DNA from: CALKZN01 sp964633815
Lineage (GTDB): Bacteria; Pseudomonadota; Gammaproteobacteria; Arenicellales; Arenicellaceae
Assembly (NCBI GenBank): GCA_964633815.1
Contig: CAZWHW010000003.1
Span: 1-64,000 of the forward strand
Direction of reading: 5' to 3'
Length of the DNA stretch: 64,000 nucleotides
Made by a program: the position numbers and the translations under genes
Part shown: piece after piece, positions 8,504 to 17,288 of the stretch
Layout: the number at the start of each line of letters is the position of its first letter
Numbering within the stretch: position 1 is the first letter of the stretch
Notes under the pieces: generated by a model
The model's database searches: none
What the model was told of the DNA's origin: nothing
The model's input: only the letters and a program-made list of their open reading frames with translations

Positions 8504-10159
8504 TTAAACGGTTTTGGTTAGAGTAGTAATAAAGTGCTCAGCAAAATGAGAAACATTATTGATTTTGCTTGATTTGATTTGGCTTTTGATTCGAGAGTTT
8601 TTATATTTGCTATCAATCAGTTCTAGTACTTTCTCGATATAGTCTTGCTCATTTTCACAAACCCAATCATTTTTGCCAAGCAGTTGCAGTAAATTAGCTG
8701 TACGTTGTGCTGGGAATAATTCGCCATTCAGAGTGACGATATTGGCTCCAGATATTAGCGCCTGTGAAGATTTAGCAATGGCATTATAATCAAGATTGTC
8801 TAATACGATATGCCCAGATTTAAAATCAATATTGTTGACGAATGCAATCTGTTCTTTTTTGATGCCATATAAAGCAAATCGTTGTAGTAATTGTTGCTGA
8901 ATAGGTTCTTGATGTACATCTAATGCTAATTTTTTATCTGTTTTTTTCAGAATTTTGGACCAAGTCTTAATTGTTTTTAAAGATAGCCCCGCTTCACAGC
9001 CTATTGCAGCAATGGCGTTTTTAGGCATTTTATTAAGTTTATCGTTTTCTTGTTCTTGTGGAATCACAGCGAATCGATAGTTATCTAATTTACTGTCTAG
9101 ATTTTCAAGTAATGGCGTGGAGAAAACACCAGCATGAGTCAACCAAGCAAACTGTTTGTTAGCTAAATTAATACCAAATGTACGCTCTCTGGTTAGAGTA
9201 TGCATACCACCAACATCAATTAGAAAATCATTTTCAGTTTTGCGGCAAAGCCTAGCAAAATCCGCATCGGAAACCGTTCGGCAATTTTCAACGGTTATAT
9301 TGTTGGATTTTACAATAGGCAATACACCCGATTGATGCCAATAAACGGAGATTTGATGACCGTGTTGGGCTAATTCGTTGATTAACGGCCACACAATAAT
9401 TTTCCACTCGAGCTTTGGAATTGCGCCAATCACAAAACCTAATTTGAATGGTTTTGATGTGTCAATTGGCTTGTTTTCATAAGCTCTGCTTTTGGGGATG
9501 TATTGATCTCCCCAAATAGCAATTTCTTGTTCTAGAGCTTCTTGATCAAGTTGATTGAAGCGAATCCCTTGAAAAATATGGCTTGCACCTGAAGTATGCT
9601 GGTTCTTTGTGTTGAATCGTAAAATATTCAATGTTTGATAGGCACTTTCATGCATACCTAGTTTTAATTCAACAGAAGCTCGTTGTAATAGGGCACGGTA
9701 ATAGCTTGGGTCGCTATCCAATACGCGATTAAACGTGTCGATAGCAAGTTCAAATTTGTCTAATTGAGCATATGCTAAGCCAAGATTATATAACCATTGA
9801 GAATTCTCACCACGTTCAGTAACTAAGTTTTCGAGTAATTCTTCAGCTTCTTTTGGAAAACCTTTGCTGAGTTGCAAGCAAGCGTGATTATTAAGAATAT
9901 ATTCAGATCTAGGGTTTAAGCTAGCGGCTTTGCTGCCAATTAGTCGTGCTTTCTCGTATTGCTTACTCATATAGTAAGCTGTAAATTTCAATGCATTTGC
10001 ACGCTGATTGTCAGGCTGTCTTTCAAGAACTTCATCAATGAATTTAATTGCATCATCGAATTGATTGGTTCGAATGCTGCGCACAGAACGACGCAGCAAT
10101 AAACGAATGGATTTGCCGCTATGATTTATTTTATCCATGGTAATAGAGATTGAATTCAT
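8504..10159 (-). CDS. TPR protein with degenerate OGT (GT41-like) domain
   Basis: A 551-residue protein. Residues 25-185 are tetratricopeptide repeats (AIKFIDEVLERQPDN, LYNLGLAYAQLDKFELAID). From about 236 it follows the OGT layout of its upstream neighbour: PFKLGFVIGAIPKLEW aligns with PLKIGFVSGDFCAHAV, DFLIDVGGMHTLTRERT with DVLIDLSGHSANNRLG, and IVLDNLDYNAIAKSSQALISG with the C-terminal donor-binding block. The catalytic His aligns with L250, and the Lys-containing FNNLAKIS block aligns with GCEAGLSL, so both key residues are gone. Its ATG overlaps the stop of the upstream OGT (ATGA, 10156-10159), implying coupled synthesis. I infer a non-catalytic partner or regulator; an altered enzyme is also possible. 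Confidence 0.72.
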   Translation of the reverse strand: MNSISITMDKINHSGKSIRLLLRRSVRSIRTNQFDDAIKFIDEVLERQPDNQRANALKFTAYYMSKQYEKARLIGSKAASLNPRSEYILNNHACLQLSKGFPKEAEELLENLVTERGENSQWLYNLGLAYAQLDKFELAIDTFNRVLDSDPSYYRALLQRASVELKLGMHESAYQTLNILRFNTKNQHTSGASHIFQGIRFNQLDQEALEQEIAIWGDQYIPKSRAYENKPIDTSKPFKLGFVIGAIPKLEWKIIVWPLINELAQHGHQISVYWHQSGVLPIVKSNNITVENCRTVSDADFARLCRKTENDFLIDVGGMHTLTRERTFGINLANKQFAWLTHAGVFSTPLLENLDSKLDNYRFAVIPQEQENDKLNKMPKNAIAAIGCEAGLSLKTIKTWSKILKKTDKKLALDVHQEPIQQQLLQRFALYGIKKEQIAFVNNIDFKSGHIVLDNLDYNAIAKSSQALISGANIVTLNGELFPAQRTANLLQLLGKNDWVCENEQDYIEKVLELIDSKYKNSRIKSQIKSSKINNVSHFAEHFITTLTKTV

Positions 10160-12009
10160 GCATCTGTTCTCCCAATATTTGTTTGGGAACCCATTATTTT
10201 TTCTTTTATATCTATCCCTTGTTCAGTATTTCTAGCATAACACCACAATTGCCATTTCTCACGAATGTTGTTTGTAAATTCTGTTGCAAAAAGGCCATGG
10301 TCTAGCAAGTTTGATTGCGCTAGCTTGTCACGAAGTGAGCCTGAAAGTTCAGTCAATTTCTTGCGATTCTCAGCAAGCTGTTGCGCAATTTGGATATATT
10401 CCTCAGTGCTATGTGCGATGAGTTTGGTTAAACCAGCATGATGAAGGATGCTTGAAGAAACTCTGCTTGCATGAGTTTTACCTTGTAAAGTGATGACAGG
10501 TGTACCCATCCATAAGGATTCTAGCGTCGTTGTGGTGCCATTGTATGGGCTAGTATCTAAAGCAATATCTACCTTATTATATTCAGCTAAGTGATCTTGG
10601 ATTTTTGCCTTTGATGTTTTCAAAATTAGACGAGATTCATCAATGCCACGATCTTTTAATTCATTAATCAAATGCTGTTTAGCATTATTATTGATCAATT
10701 GTTGACGTTTAATATATAAAGTGGAGTTGGGAACAGCAAGCAAAGTGGCTGCCCAAGTATCTAATGTTGTAGCAGAAATTTTTGCTAAATTATTAAATGA
10801 ACCAAGCCTAATTGGGCTCTTGCTTGTGGCTGAAGTCGTAGTGATTTTTGGTGAGTCTTTATATGGCTCATAGCAAAGAAAACTTGTATCTAAACGAATC
10901 AGCTTCTCAGAAAAATAATCTTTATTGTCGCTAATTGGGTCAGCAATTTCATCGGTAATGCGATACTGAATGCTATCTAAACCGGTAGTTGCAGGATAGC
11001 CTAGCCAGCTAATTTGAATAGGGGCGATGTGTTGTGAAAAAATTCCTAAGCGATTGTTTGCCGAGTGACCGCTTAGATCAATTAATACGTCTAATTGGTC
11101 AGCACCCATTTGTGCAGCCAGTAAATCATCGTTAAGTCCCGCAGCATCACGCCATTGGTCGCAATGTTTTTGTATTTCTTTAGTAATATGATCAGGTTTG
11201 GCGACATCACTGTAGGCAATTACCTGGAATTGTTTTCGGTCTATGTTTTTTAATAAAGGCGTGATGAAAAAACTTACCGCATGTGCACAGAAATCACCTG
11301 AAACGAAACCAATTTTTAAAGGTTTGTCGGGGTTAGCATCTCGCCATGTATTTGAACCAGTTTGATTATTCGGATAGGCATTGTTAGCCCATAAACGAGT
11401 TAACTGAAAGTTAGTTTGCTGAGAAAAACGATCCGAATAATTGCTCCAATAAGCAATACGTTGTAAATATTGTGTTTTAGTGGGTTCTAAAAAAGCTGCT
11501 CGTTGATAACTCTCAATGCCTTTATCCACGCGTCCAGTTCGGCAATAAATGCGGCCTAGTTGACTATGAAAATCTGCATTAGTTGGCAGTTTCTTACAGC
11601 CTCGGCGTAATTGGAATTCTGCTTCATCTAATAATCCTTGCCCGCTGAGTGCAGTGCCATATTCTAGTAGCAGCAAGGGATCAACAGAGGTTTTAGCGTC
11701 GTCTTCAGAACATATCTTTTGATAAATCTTCAAAGCTTCATCAGCTTTGCCATTTTCGTTAAATACTAAAGCGATATAGCGAAGTATGTCAGAAGATAGT
11801 TCTTGTTTTGGCGTAGATTGATTTGAATGTAAATTTTCAGCAATAGCTAAAGCGTCACTATGGCGTTTTAACATACGCAAAACGCGAATTTCTAAAACAT
11901 ATTTCCACTCTCCAGCAGTAGGCGATAAGTTGCCAATCGACACTAGCGCTTCGTCTAGTTGAGCTGCTTTGATGAGTTTTAGGATGTTTTGTTGTTGGGT
12001 TTCCACCAC
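10156..12009 (-). CDS. TPR-GT41 protein O-glycosyltransferase (OGT/SPINDLY-like)
   Basis: A 617-residue enzyme of the CAZy GT41 family, which moves GlcNAc or related sugars from a nucleotide donor to Ser/Thr of proteins. Residues 5-180 are TPRs (ALKIYQKIC, AEFQLRRGCKKLPTNADFH, IESYQRAAFLEP) that normally recruit the substrate. The catalytic half shows FVSGDFCAHAVSFF with H243, DLSGHSANN with H315, ISWLGYPATTGLD, SFNNLAKIS with K410, and YNGTTTTLESLWMGTPVITL followed by THASRVSSS, all at the expected order. The GTG start at 12009 has AGG five bases upstream. It is followed by the coupled degenerate paralogue and preceded by the sulfotransferase. Cytoplasmic; its target protein is not evident here. 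Confidence 0.88.
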   Translation of the reverse strand: MVETQQQNILKLIKAAQLDEALVSIGNLSPTAGEWKYVLEIRVLRMLKRHSDALAIAENLHSNQSTPKQELSSDILRYIALVFNENGKADEALKIYQKICSEDDAKTSVDPLLLLEYGTALSGQGLLDEAEFQLRRGCKKLPTNADFHSQLGRIYCRTGRVDKGIESYQRAAFLEPTKTQYLQRIAYWSNYSDRFSQQTNFQLTRLWANNAYPNNQTGSNTWRDANPDKPLKIGFVSGDFCAHAVSFFITPLLKNIDRKQFQVIAYSDVAKPDHITKEIQKHCDQWRDAAGLNDDLLAAQMGADQLDVLIDLSGHSANNRLGIFSQHIAPIQISWLGYPATTGLDSIQYRITDEIADPISDNKDYFSEKLIRLDTSFLCYEPYKDSPKITTTSATSKSPIRLGSFNNLAKISATTLDTWAATLLAVPNSTLYIKRQQLINNNAKQHLINELKDRGIDESRLILKTSKAKIQDHLAEYNKVDIALDTSPYNGTTTTLESLWMGTPVITLQGKTHASRVSSSILHHAGLTKLIAHSTEEYIQIAQQLAENRKKLTELSGSLRDKLAQSNLLDHGLFATEFTNNIREKWQLWCYARNTEQGIDIKEKIMGSQTNIGRTDA

Positions 12010-12076
12010 TCGAACCTATTCTAAAGAAATCTATAATCCATATTTTCTGTTAAATTTGCTGTCTATGCAATCAATG

Positions 12077-12883
12077 TTACATTCTATAACAATTAAATTC
12101 AGGGATCAGTTCAAGTGTTTTCTCAAAAGCAGGATGATTCTGTAATGCTTCAATTTCTTCAATTTCTTGAATTTCCATGGTTTTACGAGCTCTTGGTTTG
12201 ATGATTGGTTTGTTTCTATGGCTGGATAGATTGCTTAGATCACCAGTAAGTTGCTTAAATTCATGCCATTTATTTTTATAGTCAGGATCATATTTAATTT
12301 TTAAATGAATGCATGCTTGTTTAAGCATATTGTCAGGTTCAATTAAGAAGTCCTCGTATAATAATTGGAAGTCTGTGGATGTTTGATCAAGATAGTTCAA
12401 ATATGCTTGAATAAAATCAGTCGACGAAATTTTTGCAGTCTTAATGAGATTTAAACGACGGGTGCTTAGCCAGGTGTCTATTGGGTTGCGAATTAGTTGA
12501 ATGTGTTGAATATGAAAATCATTCTTCAAGGTATTGAGCAGTGCAGCTTGGTTGTCAGGTTCAGTAGTCACTGGGACGCCTAAATAATCAATATGACTCC
12601 AATCTCTTAATAAGAGTGAAATTTTTTGTTGCGAGCAATGTTGTTCAATTGCTTTGATTGAGGCGACAAAGTCACTAGCTTGCCACGGGTGATTTGGATC
12701 AAAATTAAGCCATTTTTGCGCTTGTTTAATTGCATTGAAACTGACCGCTTTTTGGGCTTTAGGATGAATCTCACTGAGAAGAGCTACTGTTTTCATACTG
12801 CCAAGACATTTGCTTAGCAGTGTGCCTCCAGACCTTGCTAGATTATGAATAATACGAATTATTGGTTTTTCTTGTTCATTCAT
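12077..12883 (-). CDS. Sulfotransferase family protein
   Basis: About 268 residues. RIIHNLARSGGTLLSK near the N-terminus matches the 5'-phosphosulfate (PSB) loop of PAPS-dependent sulfotransferases, and HIQLIRNPIDTWLSTRR matches the 3'-phosphate (PB) motif, with the Arg and Ser that grip PAP. These enzymes transfer sulfate from PAPS to hydroxyls or amines of sugars, lipids or proteins. I chose ATG 12883; a TTG at 12904 is in frame and neither has a clear ribosome site. It lies just upstream of the OGT pair and in the same direction (67-base gap), which suggests that it sulfates the glycan made by the island. The acceptor is unknown. Confidence 0.72.
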   Translation of the reverse strand: MNEQEKPIIRIIHNLARSGGTLLSKCLGSMKTVALLSEIHPKAQKAVSFNAIKQAQKWLNFDPNHPWQASDFVASIKAIEQHCSQQKISLLLRDWSHIDYLGVPVTTEPDNQAALLNTLKNDFHIQHIQLIRNPIDTWLSTRRLNLIKTAKISSTDFIQAYLNYLDQTSTDFQLLYEDFLIEPDNMLKQACIHLKIKYDPDYKNKWHEFKQLTGDLSNLSSHRNKPIIKPRARKTMEIQEIEEIEALQNHPAFEKTLELIPEFNCYRM

Positions 12884-12928
12884 TGCTTTAGCTGGCTGAC
12901 CCAATATTCATGTATGTCGCGTTTGATG

Positions 12929-13561
12929 TTAGGCAGAAAAATTTGCCAATACTTGTTGGGTGATAAAATTGTGGTTGTTATAATCAATCTGAATAAAATG
13001 TTTAGCTTGTGGCGTTGTTAGAATTAAGCTTGGAAAGCCTCTAGCGCCTAATTGGGTGGATAATTGTAATTGTTCTTGAAATAAAGTTTCGATAGCATCG
13101 CTTGTAAGTGCATATTCAAAAGCAGTTTTTTCTATACCAATGTTTTCTGCACACGTAATTAATGTGTCTATATCTGAAGGGTTTTTGGCTTGCAAATAAT
13201 AAGCTTGTTGAATCGCGAGAATCATATCGATTTCTTTATCAGGATCTAAATTTTTTGCTGCCAAAACTGCGCGGCAAGCAGGGTAGGTAGAACGCCTTGG
13301 AGAACAATGGGTCCAGAAGTCAAAATTAAACTCAGTTCCTGGAATTTTCGTTTGAATTATCCGCCAGTAGCCAGCGATGTCCTGCTGTTGAGCTTTGGGC
13401 ATCGGCTGATCAGAATCAGGTGCTAAACCGCCAACGACATAATGTATGTCAACTAAACTAGCTAAATTATTTTGTACTTGTTGCCATGTTTTTTGAAACC
13501 CCCAGCACCAACTGCACATAGGGTCGTGGACATAGAAAAGATGATTTTTAGAAGATGGCAT
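12929..13561 (-). CDS. DsbA-family (FrnE-like) thioredoxin-fold protein
   Basis: A 210-residue cytoplasmic thioredoxin-fold protein. There is no signal peptide, and HDPMCSWCWGFQ near residues 12-23 has the CxxC redox pair (C-S-W-C) typical of the FrnE/YwbO-like DsbA group; an insertion of helices follows, and RGFPSLIL near 170 supplies the cis-Pro loop. Relatives are oxidoreductases or isomerases linked to oxidative stress. It lies 10 bases downstream of ppnN and in the same direction, so the two are probably co-transcribed, and 45 bases upstream of the sulfotransferase gene. The redox substrate is unknown. Confidence 0.8.
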   Translation of the reverse strand: MPSSKNHLFYVHDPMCSWCWGFQKTWQQVQNNLASLVDIHYVVGGLAPDSDQPMPKAQQQDIAGYWRIIQTKIPGTEFNFDFWTHCSPRRSTYPACRAVLAAKNLDPDKEIDMILAIQQAYYLQAKNPSDIDTLITCAENIGIEKTAFEYALTSDAIETLFQEQLQLSTQLGARGFPSLILTTPQAKHFIQIDYNNHNFITQQVLANFSA

Positions 13562-13571
13562 AGGCGATTTT

Positions 13572-14912
13572 TTAAGTTATAACTGAATAGCAAGGGCTGT
13601 AGTCACCAGAAATTTTCATACGGTTTTGTTCAATGAAACTATTAAGTAAAATATCGAGTTTCTTCATGATGTTCGCGTTTCCATGTAATTGATATAGGCC
13701 TTTTTCTTCAATTTGTTGCACAAATTGCGATTTGACGTTACCGGCAACAATTCCAGAAAAAGCTCGACGTAGATTAGCGGCAAGTTGTTCTTTTGGTTGG
13801 TCGATATGTAAGTTTAACGCAGACATGTTTTCATGTGTTGGTTCAAAGGGATTTTGAAAATCTTGATCAATAGTTAATAGCCAATTGTAATGATAGGCAT
13901 CTTCTTGTTTGCGACGGCTTTTCTGGACTTTAACAAGCCCTGATTGCATTGATTTTGCTACTGCAATTGGGTCATCGATGATGATTTGGTAAAGCTCAGC
14001 AGCTTCGGCGCCAAGAGTTGCTTTGATGAACTCATCAAGTGCAGCAAAATAATCAGCTGCTTCTTTAGGACCAGTTAATATTAGTGGCAGAGAAATATTC
14101 TGATTATCAGGATGCATTAAAATGCCTAAAACATATAAGATTTCTTCACAAGTGCCAACGCCGCCTGGAAAAACAATAATGCCATGTCCTAAACGGACAA
14201 AAGCTTCTAAGCGTTTTTCAATGTCAGGCATGATGATGAGCTCATTGACAATGGCATTTGGGGCTTCTGAAGCAATAATACCTGGTTCAGTGATGCCAAT
14301 ATAACGTCCTTGAGCTTGACGTTGTTTGCTGTGAGCGATCGTAGCTCCTTTCATCGGGCCTTTCATGGCACCTGTTCCACACCCTGTGCAGATGTCGATT
14401 TTACGCAAGCCAAGGTAATAACCAACTTCTTTGGTATATTCATATTCCAAGTTTGAAATAGCATGCCCACCCCAACAAACCACTAAGTTCGGTTTTTTGC
14501 GTGGTTTAAGTGCGCGAGCATTGCGTAGAGTATTAAATACGATATCAGTAATATCTTGGCCATTACGTTCCCAAATTGGAACTTGATGTTGAATATAAAC
14601 AATGTCTCTTAGAACGGCGAGTAGGTGTTCTTCAATTCCTCGAATGAGCTCGCCATCGACAAATGCCTCTTCTGGAGCATTGCTTAGGTGTAAGGCGATA
14701 CCGCGTGAAGATCTCTCAACGCAAATAGTAAATTCTTTATGCTGTTCTAATAATGCTAGACCATCATCATGCGCCGAACCGCAACTTAATACGGCTAGAG
14801 CGCATTGCCTAAATAGTTCTTTGACTTCATTATTGTTTGAGCGTTCTAATAGTGAGCTCTCGTGCTGAGATAAGAGATCGAGTTGACCTTTTGGGCGAAT
14901 AATTGTGTTCAA
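13572..14912 (-). CDS. ppnN: Nucleotide 5'-monophosphate nucleosidase PpnN (YgdH)
   Basis: A 446-residue protein matching E. coli PpnN (about 454) along its length. PpnN cleaves the N-glycosidic bond of purine and pyrimidine nucleoside 5'-monophosphates to give ribose 5-phosphate and free base, and is a known (p)ppGpp target. The lysine-decarboxylase-like (LOG) motif is present as GTGAMKGPMKG and, later, IVFPGGVGTCEEI. The start is TTG 14912, supported by AGGA six bases upstream and by alignment of the following residues with the E. coli N-terminus (GQLDLLSQHE versus GSMDMLSQLE). It leads a short unit with the FrnE-like gene. A terminator separates it from dsbA upstream. Confidence 0.92.
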   Translation of the reverse strand: MNTIIRPKGQLDLLSQHESSLLERSNNNEVKELFRQCALAVLSCGSAHDDGLALLEQHKEFTICVERSSRGIALHLSNAPEEAFVDGELIRGIEEHLLAVLRDIVYIQHQVPIWERNGQDITDIVFNTLRNARALKPRKKPNLVVCWGGHAISNLEYEYTKEVGYYLGLRKIDICTGCGTGAMKGPMKGATIAHSKQRQAQGRYIGITEPGIIASEAPNAIVNELIIMPDIEKRLEAFVRLGHGIIVFPGGVGTCEEILYVLGILMHPDNQNISLPLILTGPKEAADYFAALDEFIKATLGAEAAELYQIIIDDPIAVAKSMQSGLVKVQKSRRKQEDAYHYNWLLTIDQDFQNPFEPTHENMSALNLHIDQPKEQLAANLRRAFSGIVAGNVKSQFVQQIEEKGLYQLHGNANIMKKLDILLNSFIEQNRMKISGDYSPCYSVIT

Positions 14913-14986
14913 TCTGTTTCCTGGCTAGCAAGTGTTATAGGTTTTAGTTTTGGGCTTTTGTATTAAGGGATTATACGATTGAAAGC

Positions 14987-15014
14987 AAAAAAAAGGCTAC
15001 CGGAGGTAGCCTTT
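14987..15014 (-). terminator. Rho-independent terminator of dsbA
   Basis: A 10-bp perfect stem (arms 14992-15001 and 15005-15014, AAAGGCTACC/GGTAGCCTTT) with a 3-base loop. On the minus strand it is followed by eight T (A run 14987-14994). It lies 22 bases past the dsbA stop, so it ends that transcript before ppnN. Confidence 0.9.
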
Positions 15015-15035
15015 CAAGTATTAATTTTGTGTTCT

Positions 15036-15713
15036 CTAAGATTTTCTTTCAGATTGCGCTAATATAATTAATTGATCCACTACATCAAACAATTGTTTGT
15101 TGCCACCTGCAGAAGAAACGTTGGTGCGAAATTTTCCATCAACAATAACCGTTGGCACTCCATTTGCACCTGACTTCAAGCTATAAGCGTTTGCAGCGCG
15201 CATATTGCTATCAACAGTAAAGGATTGAAATGCTTTTTCGACTTTGTCGCCATCTATATCAAAATTAGCTTTAACGAATTTTGAAAGTTGCTTCAAATTG
15301 CTAATTGGACGGCGTTTATGATGGATGGACTCAAATACCATTGGATGGGCTTTTTCTTCAATCCCTAATGCTTTCAAAGTATAAAAAACTTTAGCGTGAA
15401 ATAACCAACGTTGACTGAAAACAGCAGGCATAGGAACGAACTCAGAGTTTTCTGGTTTAGTCTTTAACCAATTTAAGATCACTGGCTCTAAACGATTGCA
15501 GTGAGGACAACCATACCAAAACAGTTCTCGAACTTCGATTTTGTCTTTGGTAACCACTTTGATGGGTTTATCAAGGCGGGTGTAATGCTGTCCTTCAATA
15601 ATATTTAATTTTTGCGCAGCAGGTGTTGCTTTCTCAACAAGTGTTTGGGCATTAATAGTTGCACTCCAAGAAACTAAAGCGCTGAAAAAAAGTGTGAATA
15701 TAAAACGTTTCAT
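15036..15713 (-). CDS. dsbA: Periplasmic thiol:disulfide oxidoreductase DsbA
   Basis: About 225 residues. MKRFIFTLFFSALVSWSATINA is a Sec signal peptide cleaved near residue 22. The mature protein has FWYGCPHCNRLEP with the CPHC active site (C69, C72), and GVPTVIVDGKF gives the cis-Pro loop. DsbA donates disulfides to exported proteins and is reoxidised by DsbB, which is not in this window. I chose ATG 15713 over GTG 15725, since the signal peptide starts there. It appears monocistronic, with its own terminator downstream. It may serve folding of the c-type cytochrome apparatus and envelope proteins. Assignment is firm. Confidence 0.93.
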   Translation of the reverse strand: MKRFIFTLFFSALVSWSATINAQTLVEKATPAAQKLNIIEGQHYTRLDKPIKVVTKDKIEVRELFWYGCPHCNRLEPVILNWLKTKPENSEFVPMPAVFSQRWLFHAKVFYTLKALGIEEKAHPMVFESIHHKRRPISNLKQLSKFVKANFDIDGDKVEKAFQSFTVDSNMRAANAYSLKSGANGVPTVIVDGKFRTNVSSAGGNKQLFDVVDQLIILAQSERKS

Positions 15714-15853
15714 ATAAGCTCTCACTGAGTTTAGTTTGTTAATTAGTTTGAATATAGCTTATCAATTTTGTATCAAGTTATGTTTGCGGATAAACGTTCA
15801 AAATTTAAAGATAAATGGTTTAAAAATGAGTATTTGCAAATTTGGTTTATAGT

Positions 15854-17263
15854 TTATTTTATGGATAGTTCAGTCAAAATTCTAGTATGAATACTATCAA
15901 AACCACCATTGCTCATTATTACTATATGGTCACCCGGTTGAGCAAAATCAATAATTGCATCAAGCAGATTTTTTGTATCAACATATAGTTCGCTGCGATC
16001 AGTGTTAAGTTGTTCTGTTGCCCAATCAGCGTTGTCTGGCACAGAAAAAAAGGTGTAATCAGCACTGCTAACAGCGTCTAAAAGGGTATTTTTATGTATC
16101 CCCATTTTCATGGTGTTAGATCGTGCTTCTACGATTGAAATTACACGAGATTTAGGTTTTTCGGTGCTTTCTTTCTCAGTATTAGTGAGTGAGAGTTTGG
16201 CTCTTACTCCTTCGATCGTGGATTGAATGGCTGTTGGATGATGGGCGAAATCATCATAAACATAGATTTGATTCACTTCTCCTTTGAGCTCTAAGCGCCG
16301 TTTAACAGATTTGAATGAATCTAATGCTTGGCAGGCTTGTTGAAGTGGGACACCTGCATGATGAGCAGCTGCTATAGCCGCGACTGCATTGTTGAGATTG
16401 TGCTTGCCAATGAGTCTCCATTCAATTTGATAGGTTTCTCCTTCATATTTAAGGCTGAACTGTGACCCAGAAGCATTGTCTTTGCGGATGGAAAAGTCCA
16501 TTAAGTCATTCTTATCTCCTGAAAAGCTAAATCGTTTTTCTTCACTCCAACAACCTTTTGCGAGAGTGGATTGAATAGATGCTTGTTCACCATTGTAGAT
16601 AATCTGGCCATTATTCGGGATGGTTTTGATCAAGTGATGAAATTGATTTTGAATATCTTCCAAAGAATCGAAAATATCGGCATGATCAAATTCTAAATTA
16701 TTAATGACCAATGTATTTGGATGATAATGCACAAATTTGGATCGTTTATCAGAAAAAGCCGTGTCATATTCATCAGCTTCAATTACAAAAAAATGCGATT
16801 CGCCTAAACGGGCGGAAACTCCAAAGTTTTCAGGCACTCCACCAATTAAGAAGCCAGGTGTGTAACCATTATTTTCCAAAATCCATGCTAATAAACTACT
16901 AGTAGTCGTTTTGCCATGCGTTCCTGAAACTGCCAGAACCCATTTATCATGCAATACATGTTCTGCCAGCCATTGTGCTCCAGAAGTGTAGGGTAATTTA
17001 TGATTGAGCACGTATTCAAGCTCAGGGTTGCCTCTAGAAATGGTGTTGCCAATAACGACAATATCGATATCTTTCGAGGCGCTCAGATTTTGTTCATGGT
17101 AACCATTGAAAAGTTGTACACCTAAAGATTCAAGTTGAGTGCTCATTGGCGGGTAGGTATTTTGGTCGGACCCTTGGACAACATAGCCTAGCTCTTTGGC
17201 TAATTTTGCAACTCCACCCATAAAAGTGCCGCAGATCCCAATAATATGGATTCGTTTAGTCAT
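15854..17263 (-). CDS. mpl: UDP-MurNAc:tripeptide ligase Mpl
   Basis: A 469-residue member of the Mur ligase superfamily. Mpl attaches recovered L-Ala-gamma-D-Glu-meso-DAP tripeptide to UDP-MurNAc, recycling peptidoglycan. HIIGICGTFMGGVAKLAKELG is the N-terminal Rossmann loop, VSGTHGKTTTSSLL (G114-T120) is the ATP loop, ADEYDTAF and NLEFDHADI are central Mur motifs, and VYDDFAHHPTAI with MSNGGFDSIH belong to the C-terminal domain. The CGTFMGG and DDFAHHPTA variants distinguish Mpl from MurC. Length matches E. coli Mpl (457). It starts at ATG 17263, just downstream of a small membrane protein gene. Confidence 0.94.
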   Translation of the reverse strand: MTKRIHIIGICGTFMGGVAKLAKELGYVVQGSDQNTYPPMSTQLESLGVQLFNGYHEQNLSASKDIDIVVIGNTISRGNPELEYVLNHKLPYTSGAQWLAEHVLHDKWVLAVSGTHGKTTTSSLLAWILENNGYTPGFLIGGVPENFGVSARLGESHFFVIEADEYDTAFSDKRSKFVHYHPNTLVINNLEFDHADIFDSLEDIQNQFHHLIKTIPNNGQIIYNGEQASIQSTLAKGCWSEEKRFSFSGDKNDLMDFSIRKDNASGSQFSLKYEGETYQIEWRLIGKHNLNNAVAAIAAAHHAGVPLQQACQALDSFKSVKRRLELKGEVNQIYVYDDFAHHPTAIQSTIEGVRAKLSLTNTEKESTEKPKSRVISIVEARSNTMKMGIHKNTLLDAVSSADYTFFSVPDNADWATEQLNTDRSELYVDTKNLLDAIIDFAQPGDHIVIMSNGGFDSIHTRILTELSIK

Positions 17264-17288
17264 GTTTAGCTTGCAAAGTTTTTGAATA

